A DNA stretch of 64,000 nt from Antedon mediterranea (Eukaryota > Echinodermata > Crinoidea > Comatulida > Antedonidae): NCBI RefSeq assembly GCF_964355755.1, contig NC_092670.1, positions 3,189,001 to 3,253,000 of the forward strand. The letters run 5' to 3'. Both the position numbers and the translations under genes were made by a program. Under the pieces are notes generated by a model that saw only the letters and a list, made by a program, of their open reading frames with translations, was not told the origin of the DNA and searched no databases. Below, one piece after another: positions 11,431-23,885 of the stretch (positions are counted from its first letter, which is position 1; the number at the start of each line of letters is the position of its first letter).

Positions 11431-12350
11431 CCCGGATGTTTTTTCTATAGGGATGGACCTATAAATTATAGGTCCTAGTTCAACTTTGTACTAAAAAGTA
11501 TATGTTTGTATGAGGAGTAAAAGTAATGTTACCCAAAAGTTTGCTATCATTTGTTTATTTATGATTTACCGTAGTTCTTGATCAATAAACTCAGTAGTAT
11601 GAACAGTATGCTTTATGCTATCATTCTAAATTAAGAGATTAAGAGTTATGGTATCGAGGTACAACCAATGCATATGAATGATGCGTTCTATCTATTGATA
11701 TTAATTGTATTGTATAATCTAGCAATGTTATATGAACAAATAAAAAGTATGAAATGCCAAAGAATTAAAAAGAATTTATTTAACTGTGTAGTGTACTAAA
11801 AATCAAGTTTTTTATGAGGAGTAAAAAAAAAATGTTCCCCAAAAGCTTGTTCATTTATTGTTTAGTTCTTGATAAACCTTGGTATGACCAGTATGCCTTA
11901 TTAATCAGGCCGCTCTTGTTTAACAAAGTTAAATCATTGTTTCTACCAATCCATATAATACAAAATTTTCCCAAACTACCTGAATTACTGAAAGCTGAAT
12001 GATAATTTTAATTATAGGCTATTTATAGGCTATACAGTTTGATATAGAACATTATTTTTTTGAGTACAAGTTTAGGCTGCAGTATTCAGAATTGTTGTTT
12101 TGAAAATAGCACTAATCGTGTTTCTTATTTTTTTATTTATTCTTCCTCACATCTCAAATGTGCAATAAAAATGTACTGATTTTGTTAACCTTAATTAGGT
12201 TTGACTAATCAATCGGATTTTTTTCAAAGAATGGCCATTATTTCAATTTGTGCATTTTTTGGTGTTGAGGTGTTTTTTGTATAATGTTCTTCGGTTTTTT
12301 TAAAACTCTATAAGGCTTATTTGTGTAAAATGTAAAACAGGTGCCTTTGT
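11431..12350. other. Gene-free stretch after the composite
   Basis: No gene recognised. A 21-bp near-palindrome starting GGACCTATAA lies at 11455-11475, directly outside the composite's right tip. A TATGAAATGCCA repeat copy lies at 11748-11759. Confidence 0.5.
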
Positions 12351-12358
12351 TTGGGACT

Positions 12359-12649
12359 TTAAAATGTTATGTCAATGGCTATAGTTTTCCTAATTACTAG
12401 TAGAGAAATAGCACCAATCAAAATTCCTTGCACAAGCTTTCTTGGACCATGGAGGAAATATATATTTCTTCCATGCTTGTACTCAGCTTTTTTCCTTTTG
12501 TTGTACCATATATTTGTTGAATAGTGTTTGATTACAGTATACTGTTTAGAATTGGTATTGTGGTACAGGAGACATGCATAGTTGGTGATATTGTGTTCTT
12601 TCAACCAGTTAACAAAAGTGTGTAAAATCGTACTATGCTTGAAATCCAT
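12359..12649 (-). CDS. Possible 96-codon frame, unknown
   Basis: An open frame from an ATG at 12649. The peptide has a mixed, protein-like composition (for example TFVNWLKEHNITNYACLLYH near the start) and a hydrophobic stretch near the end (GILIGAISLLVI). I do not recognise a family, see no neighbouring exons, and it lies in repeat-rich DNA. It may be a transposon relic or a chance frame. Confidence 0.2.
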   Translation of the reverse strand: MDFKHSTILHTFVNWLKEHNITNYACLLYHNTNSKQYTVIKHYSTNIWYNKRKKAEYKHGRNIYFLHGPRKLVQGILIGAISLLVIRKTIAIDITF

Positions 12650-12939
12650 TATGGTTATAGTGGGTTTTCCTAATTTCTTCCTTTCAACTCAACTATGAAA
12701 ACAAATAACTTGTATGAAACGCCACAGAACTGTATTGTAGAACTATCCTAATATTGTTTTTTTGTGGAGTCAAAACCCAGTTTTATATCAGAGAGATCTG
12801 TTTTTTAATAAAGTTATATTTGTATAATTATTTTGAATAGAAACCTTTTATTTTCAGTAAATGTATTCTCTATTTTATCATTGATAAAAAAAAAACAATT
12901 GAGTTTTGGTACTATAGAATTGAAAGTAGAATGTAATAG

Positions 12940-13278
12940 ATAACCCATTTGTATGTGAGGTGCAACAGTGACATTATAGATTGACATGATAACCCATTTG
13001 TATGAGAGATGCAGAGTGAGATTAGAGATTGACATGATAACCCATTTGTATGAGAGATGCAGAGTGAGATTAGAGATTGACATGATAACCCATTTGTATG
13101 AGAGATGCAGAGTGAGATTATAGATTGACATGATATCCCATTTGTATGTGAGATGCAGAGTGAGATTAGAGATAGACATGATATCCCATTTGTATGTGAG
13201 ATTCAGAGTGAGATTAGAGATAGACATGATAACCCATCTGTATGAGAGATGCAGAGTGAGATTAGAGATTGACATGGT
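12940..13278. repeat. 48-bp minisatellite, about 7 copies
   Basis: The unit is GACATGATAACCCATTTGTA followed by TGAGAGATGCAGAGTGAGAT and TAGAGATT. Copies differ by a few bases. Because 48 is a multiple of three, a long minus-strand frame of 16-residue repeats stays open; that is a by-product of periodicity. Confidence 0.9.
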
Positions 13279-14334
13279 ATCCTACAATTCAAGGATCTAC
13301 ATAAAAGAGTTTAATATATAAAAGAGATTTTATAAAATAGGCTAATTTAAATTCTTAATTTAATCACTTAATTATTATCTATTTTAAATGATATAGTGTT
13401 TGTTTGTTCAAATCATTGTTTAAATCAATTTTGTGGGTTTTTAGTCGCGTGGAAGCGACTCTATAGTTCACTATGTCGGTCGGTCGGTCTGTCTGTCTGT
13501 CTGTCTGTCTGTCGGTCTGTCTGTCGGTCTGTCTGTCTGTCTGTCTGTCTGTCGGTCCGGTATCACTATGCGTTTTATCGCTTTATGACCTTATCTTGAT
13601 ATCAGTTTAATCTAGCTAAGTCAATTTTTCACAGAATATTCCTTATGGCCAGGAATCGATGTGGTTATGTTTTCACGGTGCGCAATAAAAAATTACGCGG
13701 TCTACGCACGATTTAACGAAATCACGTTTGTAATCATATCTTAACAACCATGAATCACAATTAAATAAAATTTGGTACTCATAAATTTCAGGGCATAAAT
13801 CATCATATGGCAATACAATTACGTGCGTAGCGCATGTAACGCATGCGTAAGCGCGCTTAAAATTTTCAAAATTTATTTTCGATGAAATAAGAGTACGTTT
13901 CAGGCAATTTTAAGCGTTTACAAAATTGCCATGAGTGCGCAGATTTTTGCGCGCGCACTGCGCGTTAAATGTTATTGCGCACTCTTCTGTAATTTCGGTC
14001 AGTATAGTTCACTATGTCGGTCGGTCCGTCTGTCTGTCGGTCTGTCTGTCTGTCGGTCCGGTATCACTATGCATTGTAGCACGCGACTTAATGGCTGTTG
14101 GCCTTGTTATGTTTACTTTATGGTTTGTAATATTATGTTTCTTCATAAGAGATGTATGCAACATTATTACACAGAGAAAATAAAGGAAGGAAATAATTGA
14201 GCATAATAAACCACCAATAGCTGATTAAGGAAATACCCAGCTTCCTCTATCTATTTTATTTTGAAGAGTGAACAAAGAAAAGAATAAAAAAGCTAACAGA
14301 AAGAGTTTGGGGGTGAGATTTGATAGGCGAGACG
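13279..14334. repeat. TCGG/TCTG microsatellites within a dispersed repeat
   Basis: Two tracts of (TCGG)n and (TCTG)n lie at about 13470-13560 and 14015-14060. Both are framed by the same sequence: TAGTTCACTATG on the left and CGGTCCGGTATCACTATGC on the right, so each is the core of a repeated element. The DNA between is rich in CGCGC and holds no recognised gene. Confidence 0.7.
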
Positions 14335-14545
14335 GGGTTCTCTAGCCCACTAAGAGTAAAAAAAACTTTAGTAATACACAGGGGTAAAGTATAGTGGGAG
14401 GAATTGAGGTCACCCTTACAAGATTAAAAATGATTATTGTATGAAAATTCTTTTAAACGGCATCAATCTGTGTTCAGTCAGCCAGCCCCAAACGTGATTG
14501 GGGCTGAGATGGATGTAGGTTTTAAAAAAAACATTGTACACAAAA
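14335..14545 (+). repeat. Dispersed repeat ending in a GGGGCT hairpin, copy 1
   Basis: About 200 bp matching 58905-59085 in the same orientation. Near its 3' end is a hairpin, CAGCCCC / GGGGCTG, followed by GATGTAGGTTT and an A-rich end. The other copy ends in (AATC)n, a tail like that of a non-LTR retrotransposon. It marks the left edge of segmental-duplication copy A. Confidence 0.7.
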
Positions 14546-16039
14546 CGTTCTAGTGTCTGATGGCAATTTCCGGGCATCTAGCTATTTCTTCAAATTTACA
14601 CACTTTTTAGCACTGATAGACCAGGGTTCTGCCTTTTTTTTTTGCTGTTAATTAGGTCAATGTGTCTAGATATGCAAATTTTCTGTATGTGTAAAGCTAG
14701 CTTCTGTGTGCACAATTATCATTGTACGTGCAATGGTTTAAGAGTGTACATGTAACAGTTTGTCTTTAGTGTCAGGAGAGTGAATGTGTCAATGATTAGT
14801 AGATTAATTGCAACAAATGCTATTTATACACCTTCTGCCTTCATCAAGTATTTACGTAAAGTTATTTTCAACAGCGCCACCAATGATTTGTAATATATAG
14901 TAACTTTGTGTTGTATCTTCTAGTTGTGTTCCCTTTCAATGTTTGTTTATTGTATTTTACATCCTTCTATTCATAGATAAATAAATGTCATAAATCACAT
15001 AAATAGACATAAAGTTGATGAGCAAACCAAGAATTTAAGCATCTGTTAAATTATGAAATATATTGAGGTAAAGATAAGACTTAATGAAGTAAAAACATCA
15101 CTGTTAAATACACATTATTTCAACCAATCGTTATCAATATTGTTGTAAGTCATCATTATGTGTGACTTTTCTTGTGATAGCAAGTGGCCTCAATATTTGA
15201 ATAATATATCTTGTAAATGTACAATCGATATAATATATATATACAATCAGTGTAGTTTTCTCATCTCATCTAAACACCACAGGAATGTTCTTCAGAAATG
15301 TTTTTACAACCGTTTCGTAATAAAACTAATATATAAAGCACAGTAAGTATCAAAATTGTATTTTGGTTGTCAAAAGTCAACATGAATTTTTCAGATGGCC
15401 GCATAGTGGAGGTAATTTACCATACAAAAAATCTAATTTTTAGTAAAAATAAGTGGCCGTGGCCGTTTATGGAGGTTCAACTGTATTTAATTAATAATTA
15501 ATTTTTTATAACTGTAAAACTATCAATTAATTTCTTGGCTTCCATATTCTGCATACAATTATTGTGTTTTTGTTATATAATGATATGTCATACCATGATA
15601 AAACGTAAGCAAAATGTATTCACAATACATAATTTTTTTCACTTTTATTTACAAAAATATATATATATACATGTTTTCTCACAAAATAATCACATACCAA
15701 TGGTGAACCAATTCTCCAAAAATGGTGGGGCATTATATTTCATCGTGGCTCTCTTTATAAAAAAAAAACAGAGCCAACTTCCCTTATAAATAACTTTATA
15801 CAAATAAGTGGACAGATCCCGCCATAAGATAATTCATTACTGAAGTTGATCCAGCATATTCACGAAACCACCACAATTATCCTATTTCAATGGTTAAGCA
15901 GATTTAGCTCCTATTATGGAATGTCCAATGTGAATGGTTTATCAAAATCCTATAAAATCATCCGAGTGCAATGCCTACTATTATTATTGTTGTAAATCAA
16001 GAAAGTCTAAAATAAATTACTTATGTCTTGCAGAAGGAT
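14546..16039. other. Segmental duplication copy A, left part
   Basis: No gene recognised. From about 15600 to 15915 it matches 59385-61115 of copy B, which carries two extra insertions. The match breaks off just before the 77-bp satellite. Confidence 0.6.
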
Positions 16040-19000
16040 TAGAACATAAGATAAGGTCTAACTTGGGTCACTGAGGTCGGACCCCTACATTTAACACATT
16101 CAGACTAGGTGGGTACTATGACATAAGATAAGATCTAACTTGGGTGACTCAGGTAGGACCCCTACATTTAACACATTCAGACTAGGTGGGTACTATAACA
16201 TAAGATATGATCTAACTTGGGTCACTGAGGTTGGACCCCTACATTTAACACATTCAGACTAGGTGGGTACTAGAACATAAGATAAGATCTAACTTGGGTC
16301 ATTGAGGTAGGACCCCTACATTTAACACATTCAGACTAGGTGGGTACTATAACATAAGATATGATCTAACTTGGGTCATTGAGGTAGGACCCCTACATTT
16401 AACACATTCAGACTAGGTGGGTACTAGAACATAAGATAAGATCTAACTTGGGTCACTGAGGTGGGACCCCTACATACAACACATTCAGACTAGGTGGGTA
16501 CTAGAACATAAGATAAGATCTAACTTGGGTCACTGAGGTGGGACCCCTACATACAACACATTCAGACTAGGTGGGTACTAGAACATAAGATAAGATCTAA
16601 CTTGGGTCACTGAGGTGGGACACCTACATTTAACACATTCAGACTAGGTGGGCACTATAACATAAGATAAGATCTAACTTGGGTCACTGAGGTGGGACCC
16701 CTACATTTAACACATTCAGACTGGTGGGTACTATAACATAAGATAAGATCTAACTTGGTCACTGAGGTAGGACCCCTACATTTAACACATTCAGACTAGG
16801 TGGGTACTATAACATAAGATAAGATCTAACTTGGGTGACTGAGGTAGGACCCCTACATACAACACATTCAGACTAGGTGGGTACTAGAACATAAGATAAG
16901 ATCTAACTTGGGTCACTGAGGTTGGACCCCTACATTTAACACATTCAGAATAGCTGGGTACTAGAACATAAGATAAGATCTAACTTGGGTCACTGAGGTT
17001 GGACCGCTACATTTAACACATTCAGACTAGGTGGGTACTAGAACATAAGATAAGATCTAACTTGGGTCACTGAGGTCAGACCCACCCCTACATTTAACAC
17101 ATTCAGACTAGGTGGGTACTAGAACATAAGATAAGATCTAACTTGGGTCATTGAGGTAGGACCCCTACATTTAACACATTCAGACTAGGTGGGTACTAGA
17201 ACATAAGATAAGATCTAACTTGGGTCATTGAGGTAGGACCCCTACATACAACACATTCAGACTAGGTGGGTACTAGACCATAAGATAAGATCTAACTTGG
17301 GTGACTCAGGTAGGACCCCTACATTTAACACATTCAGACTAGGTGGGTACTATAACATAAGATAAGATCTAACTTGGGTCACTGAGGTGGGACCCCTACA
17401 TTTAACACATTCAGACTAGGTGGGTACTAGAACATAAGATAAGATCTAACTTGGGTCACTGAGGTTGGACCCCTACATTTAACACATTCAGACTAGGTGG
17501 GTACTAGAACATAAGATAAGATCTAACTTGGGTCACTGAGGTAGGAACCCTACATTTAACACATTCAGACTAGGTGGGTACTAGAACATAAGATAAGATC
17601 TAACTTGGGTCACTGAGGTGGGACACCTACATTTAACACATTCAGACTAGGTGGGTACTAGAACATAAGATAAGATCTAACTTGGGTCACTGAGGTTGAA
17701 CCCCTACATTTAACACATTCAGACTAGGTGGGTACTAGAACATAAGATAAGATCTAACTTGGGTCACTGAGGTCAGACCCCTACATTTAACACATTCAGA
17801 CTAGGTGGGTACTATAACATAAGATATGATCTAACTTGGGTCACTGAGGTAGGACCCCTACATTTAACACATTCAGACTAGGTGGCTACTAGAACATAAG
17901 ATATGATCTAACTTGGGTCACTGAGGTGGGACCCCTACATACAACACATTCAGACTAGGTGGGTACTAGAACATAAGATAAGATCTAACTTGGGTCACTG
18001 AGGTGGGACACCTACATTTAACACATTCAGACTAGGTGGGTACTATAACATAAGATAAGATCTAACTTGGGTCACTGAGGTGGGACCCCTACATTTAACA
18101 CATTCAGACTGGTGGGTACTATAACATAAGATAAGATCTAACTTGGTCACTGAGGTAGGACCCCTACATTTAACACATTCAGACTAGGTGGGTACTATAA
18201 CATAAGATAAGATCTAACTTGGGTGACTGAGGTAGGACCCCTACATACAACACATTCAGACTAGGTGGGTACTAGAACATAAGATAAGATCTAACTTGGG
18301 TCACTGAGGTTGGACCCCTACATTTAACACATTCAGAATAGCTGGGTACTAGAACATAAGATAAGATCTAACTTGGGTCACTGAGGTTGGACCGCTACAT
18401 TTAACACATTCAGACTAGGTGGGTACTAGAACATAAGATAAGATCTAACTTGGGTCACTGAGGTCAGACCCCTACATTTAACACATTCAGACTAGGTGGG
18501 TACTAGAACATAAGATAAGATCTAACTTGGGTCATTGAGGTAGGACCCCTACATTTAACACATTCAGACTAGGTGGGTACTAGAACATAAGATAAGATCT
18601 AACTTGGGTCATTGAGGTAGGACCCCTACATACAACACATTCAGACTAGGTGGGTACTAGACCATAAGATAAGATCTAACTTGGGTGACTCAGGTAGGAC
18701 CCCTACATTTAACACATTCAGACTAGGTGGGTACTATAACATAAGATAAGATCTAACTTGGGTCACTGAGGTGGGACCCCTACATTTAACACATTCAGAC
18801 TAGGTGGGTACTAGAACATAAGATAAGATCTAACTTGGGTCACTGAGGTTGGACCCCTACATTTAACACATTCAGACTAGGTGGGTACTAGAACATAAGA
18901 TAAGATCTAACTTGGGTCACTGAGGTAGGAACCCTACATTTAACACATTCAGACTAGGTGGGTACTAGAACATAAGATAAGATCTAACTTGGGTCACTGA

Positions 19001-21046
19001 GGTGGGACACCTACATTTAACACATTCAGACTAGGTGGGTACTAGAACATAAGATAAGATCTAACTTGGGTCACTGAGGTTGGACCCCTACATTTAACAC
19101 ATTCAGACTAGGTGGGTACTAGAACATAAGATAAGATCTAACTTGGGTCACTGAGGTTGGACCCCTACATTTAACACATTCAGACTAGGTGGGTACTAGA
19201 ACATAAGATAAGATCTAACTTGGGTCACTGAGGTAGGACCCTATATTTAACACATTCAGACTAGGTGGGTACTAGAACATAAGATAAGATCTAACTTGGG
19301 TCACTGAGGGTGACCCCTACATTTAACACATTCAGACTAGGTGGGTACTAAAACATAAGATAAGATCTAACTTGGGTCACTGAGGTGGGACCCCTACATT
19401 TAACACATTCAGACTAGGTGGGTACTATAACATAAGATATGATCTAACTTGGGTCACTGAGGTAGGACCCCTACATTTAACACATTCAGACTAGGTGGCT
19501 ACTAGAACATAAGATATGATCTAACTTGGGTCACTGAGGTGGGACCCCTACATACAACACATTCAGACTAGGTGGGTACTAGAACATAAGATAAGATCTA
19601 ACTTGGGTCACTGAGGTGGGACACCTACATTTAACACATTCAGACTAGGTGGATACTATAACATAAGATAAGATCTAACTTGGGTCACTGAGGTGGGACC
19701 CCTACATTTAACACATTCAGACTGGTGGGTACTATAACATAAGATAAGATCTAACTTGGTCACTGAGGTAGGACCCCTACATTTAACACATTCAGACTAG
19801 GTGGGTACTATAACATAAGATAAGATCTAACTTGGGTGACTGAGGTAGGACCCCTACATACAACACATTCAGACTAGGTGGGTACTAGAACATAAGATAA
19901 GATCTAACTTGGGTCACTGAGGTTGGACCCCTACATTTAACACATTCAGAATAGCTGGGTACTAGAACATAAGATAAGATCTAACTTGGGTCACTGAGGT
20001 TGGACCGCTACATTTAACACATTCAGACTAGGTGGGTACTAGAACATAAGATAAGATCTAACTTGGGTCACTGAGGTCAGACCCCTACATTTAACACATT
20101 CAGACTAGGTGGGTACTAGAACATAAGATAAGATCTAACTTGGGTCATTGAGGTAGGACCCCTACATTTAACACATTCAGACTAGGTGGGTACTAGAACA
20201 TAAGATAAGATCTAACTTGGGTCATTGAGGTAGGACCCCTACATACAACACATTCAGACTAGGTGGGTACTAGACCATAAGATAAGATCTAACTTGGGTG
20301 ACTCAGGTAGGACCCCTACATTTAACACATTCAGACTAGGTGGGTACTATAACATAAGATAAGATCTAACTTGGGTCACTGAGGTGGGACCCCTACATTT
20401 AACACATTCAGACTAGGTGGGTACTAGAACATAAGATAAGATCTAACTTGGGTCACTGAGGTTGGACCCCTACATTTAACACATTCAGACTAGGTGGGTA
20501 CTAGAACATAAGATAAGATCTAACTTGGGTCACTGAGGTAGGAACCCTACATTTAACACATTCAGACTAGGTGGGTACTAGAACATAAGATAAGATCTAA
20601 CTTGGGTCACTGAGGTGGGACACCTACATTTAACACATTCAGACTAGGTGGGTACTAGAACATAAGATAAGATCTAACTTGGGTCACTGAGGTTGGACCC
20701 CTACATTTAACACATTCAGACTAGGTGGGTACTAGAACATAAGATAAGATCTAACTTGGGTCACTGAGGTTGGACCCCTACATTTAACACATTCAGACTA
20801 GGTGGGTACTAGAACATAAGATAAGATCTAACTTGGGTCACTGAGGTAGGACCCTATATTTAACACATTCAGACTAGGTGGGTACTAGAACATAAGATAA
20901 GATCTAACTTGGGTCACTGAGGTTGGACCCCTACATTTAACACATTCAGACTAGGTGGGTACTAGAACATAAGATAAGATCTAACTTGGGTCACTGAGGT
21001 AGGACCCCTACATACAACACATTCAGACTTGTGGTGGTACTATAAC
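16040..21046. repeat. 77-bp satellite, about 65 monomers, higher-order structure
   Basis: The monomer carries AACATAAGATAAGATCTAAC, TTGGGTCACTGAGG, ACCCCTACATTTAACACATT and CAGACTAGGTGGGTACTAG; ACATAAG recurs at exactly 77-bp steps (16044, 16121). Rare variants recur as linked sets. The shortened form CAGACTGGTGGG followed by AACTTGGTCACTG occurs at 16721, 18109 and 19722, so blocks of about 18 and 21 monomers were duplicated. The array ends in a degraded monomer near 21046. Copy B at 61.1 kb has no such array. Confidence 0.97.
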
Positions 21047-21509
21047 ATCCTACGGACCCTAACACACATAGGGTACCTAACGAAGTAAAGTCCTATTTCT
21101 ATCCTAGTGTAACACTAGGATAACGTATCTCAACGTATCGGTTTCTATTCTAGTTAGTCTTTTTCTAGCCTAGAATAACGACTTGAAACGTATCTCTTAA
21201 TTTCAATTTAGGGAACACTCTAAAATATCGATTTTCAACGAATCCTTGATAGCAAAGCCTGTACTAATTCACGTATTTCACTAGCGTGATAACAGAGTAC
21301 GACACTTAGCTTTGGTATCTTTTTTTTTAGTAGTAGTTAAGTTCAATTTAGGAATTCTAGGAACGCATCGGTTTCTAGCCTAGAATAACGGCTTGAAACG
21401 TATCTCTTTATTTCTATTTTAGGGAACGCCCTTATATATCGATTTTCAACGAATCACTGATAGCAAAGCCTGTACTAATTCACATATTTCACTAGCGTGA
21501 TAACAGAGT

Positions 21510-22056
21510 ATTCAATTCAATTCAATTCAATTCAAAATTCTTTAATCATCCCACACGGGGCAATTCAAATAAAAAGGTCTGGATTAAAATGATCTTACAA
21601 AATATACAAAATATCACAATACACAGAACAAAATAGAAAAAAAGTCAAGTCAAGGTTCAAGAATTTAAGAGTCGAATAGCCACTGGCAAAAACGAATTCC
21701 TTTTCCGGTTTGTTCTACATGCCGGGCATCGAAAGCGACGCCCATGAGGCATGAGCTCGAAATCACTGAACAAGGCATGGTTAATATTTTTTAGAATAGC
21801 TCTACTTTTTTCTAGAGTTTGCATGTCACAGAAAGAAGATAAGCTACGAAGTTGACAACCTATTAATTTAGAACTTAAGTTAACAATTCTTTGTAGTGAG
21901 TTTTTCTCTTTGACCCTAAGACTAAAAAACCAGCATATAAAGGAAAAAGTTAAAACGTTCTCAATAAAGGAATTATAAAAAACCCTAAGAATTACTTTAT
22001 CGACATTAAAATGGTTCAGCTTCCTTAACAGATAAAGTCTCTGGTGTGCTTTCTAA
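21510..22056 (-). mobile_element. 5'-truncated LINE with (TTCAA)n tail
   Basis: On the minus strand the element ends in GGGATGATTAAAGAATTTTG followed by (AATTG)n repeats, a CR1/L2-type LINE 3' end. AGAGTA borders both sides (near 21504-21509 and 22057-22062) as a probable target duplication. It carries the C-terminal end of the reverse-transcriptase ORF. Confidence 0.8.
21657..22056 (-). pseudogene. LINE ORF2 C-terminal fragment
   Basis: An uninterrupted frame of about 132 codons runs from the truncated 5' edge to a TGA at 21657-21659. It shows AHQRLYLLRKLNHFNV, a VILRVFYNSFIENVLTFSF block, a hydrophobic-WF segment and a final RRFRCPACRTNRKRNSFLP-AIRLLN. These are typical of the C-terminus of CR1/Rex/L2-like LINE proteins. 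There is no start codon or catalytic domain because of 5' truncation. The absence of stops or frameshifts suggests a fairly young insertion. Confidence 0.8.
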
Positions 22057-22305
22057 GAGTACGACACTTAGCTTCGTTATCTTTGCTTCTTAGTAGTTCA
22101 ACTCAGGAATTCTAGGAACGTATTGGTTTCTATTCTAGTTAGTCTTTTTCTAGCCTAGAATAACAACTTGAAACGTATCTCTTATTTTCTATTTTAGGGC
22201 ACACCCTAAAATATCGATTTTCAACGAATCACTGATAGCAAAGCCTGTACTAATTCACATATTTCACTAGCATGATAACAGAGTACGACACTTAGCTTCA
22301 TTATT

Positions 22306-23885
22306 AGTTATCCGCACTCAGCGGATAACTCCTTGTAACTGTCCTGTTACTTTTTTTTTTTTTTTTTCTTTCTTTCTCCTCTATTTTTGTGTCTCGCGTA
22401 TCTCAAAAACGTGTAAACATAACATGTTATAACTTTGTCAGCATGAGATCATTCAGGTGAAGTTGTGCACCTCCTATTTTTGAATGACGTCAGAGTTGCG
22501 CAACATGACTTACGCGCATTTTTACGAATTTCGCCTATTTAACATAGATTGAAAACCATATAGCAATTTAAATTGAAACTTAACAAAAGTTTAATTGATA
22601 TCTTGCGCTAACTGAATGTGAACAAAAATTGGCATGTTTAACACGAAGTTACGCGTGCACGCGCGTTTAAAATTTCAAAATGCGAAAAATCAATATCTAA
22701 TCAACTTTCCACGCGTTTCATGTCATTTAGAGCATGTAAAAAATTCCCACGTGCGCTCAAATTTTTACGCGCGCGGTACGCACGTAGCGTTGAAAACAAT
22801 TTTTTTTCGCGTGATTTATGTTTTTCCAGCCTTTTCTAGTAATTTTACCAACTTTTGAACAATTTCGACTTAAAATTACGTCATACGGGCACGTTGAATT
22901 GGATAATTTACGTGCATTTTTGATGAAAAAGTTAAAAAAATCGTCAAAATTTGTCAAAATTTTGCCCTTTTTTAAACAGTCGTAGTTCCTAAACTAAACG
23001 GTGAAAGTAATTTTTTTTGCATATTCTGAAAGTTGATGAGTTGTAGATTTTGGATCATGCATTAATATGGCTAACCGAACATTTTGACGTCACCGTATGG
23101 CCATGCGAATATAAAATATAGGATTTTTGTATCTTTCATCATAGCGCATGACATTTAATAGAGCGCATCTCCAATTATCTGTTTTCCATTTTTACCCCGA
23201 TTTTTATATTATCTAGGTCAATCAACTATCTTTCGTATGAGTTAAAAATATTTTAATTTTTATGACGTCATCATGTCTAAAAATGTAAATAACGTGGGTC
23301 ACTTATTTTCGTCTTTACAGTAAATTTCAATCTGTTATAGCTCGTCAGAATAAAACGTGATAATCATGATTAAAACGTTTTCTGGAAGCTATTGGTTTGT
23401 AAATACGAATTTATGTAAACATTTTGCCAATCGGATGTTGTGACGTCATCATATGACCAGTTAAATAAAAAAAGTTGTTTTTTCATCTTTTGCGTCATAA
23501 TTCATCACATTTAAAAGAGCGCGCATCAATATTTTACGTATTTAAATTTCTTCTACACATTAATATGTTGTTGCCGAGATAATTTCCTTCCGAAATTGCT
23601 ATCTTAGTGTTTCATTTTGATACCGTCGCTATGTTAAAAATTGGAATAAATGGCGGGTCCAGTCATTTCACCTATTCTACACTGTATGTAATATGTATAC
23701 AGATTATATTGTATATTTAATATGACACAAAATAACAGAATTCAGCAATAACAACATATCATATTCTTCAGTTCAGGTCATATTGCCATAATCTTTTTCT
23801 GTGTGCAATATTCTAACGTATGACGTCTACGTGGCCTTTGTCGTGCGGATAACTAACTCGTCAAAGTGACGAGTTACATGTCTAG
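22306..23885 (+). mobile_element. Non-autonomous Helitron/Helentron-like element
   Basis: The 5' end carries AGTTATCCGCAC (22306-22317) and the 3' end its complement GTGCGGATAACT (23843-23854). This is followed by a 9-bp hairpin (AACTCGTCA / TGACGAGTT), ACATGT and CTAG at 23882-23885. Subterminal inverted repeats plus a 3' hairpin and CTAG match Helentron-type non-autonomous elements. Copy B at 61935-61960 reads CTTCATTAT followed directly by CTTATTTTTTT, the empty site. Inside are many CGCGC motifs and TGACGTCA blocks, but no Rep/helicase coding sequence. Confidence 0.75.

Larger units (their letters stand above)
1916..11452. mobile_element. Foldback-like composite with long inverted ends
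   Basis: The ends mirror each other. Left, reading inward: an A-rich tip, CGGGATCCCG, CGGGAT-rich minisatellite, then 2481-3114. Right, in opposite orientation: 9446-10067, about 700 bp without a left counterpart, minisatellite in the opposite sense (10735-11430), CGGGATCCCG and a similar T-rich tip. Drosophila FB and Galileo elements have long inverted ends containing tandem repeats. I see no transposase assignable to this outer element, and no clear target duplication, so the exact ends are provisional. The interior carries another transposon (4087-8003). Confidence 0.5.
21047..22305. repeat. Repeats of the AATAACG-type unit, interrupted by a LINE
   Basis: A roughly 240-bp segment (CTAGAATAACGRCTTGAAACG ... 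CACTTAGCTT) occurs about three times here and again at 61115-61950. It holds the same sequence that is amplified as a 51-bp minisatellite in copy B. The middle copy is interrupted by a LINE fragment (21510-22056). Confidence 0.75.

Noticed and set aside
12814-13275. 153-codon minus-strand frame
   Set aside because: Follows the 48-bp minisatellite; no non-repeat domain or splice context.
16040-21046. CRISPR array
   Set aside because: Units are contiguous 77-bp monomers with no unique spacers, in an animal genome with higher-order satellite structure.
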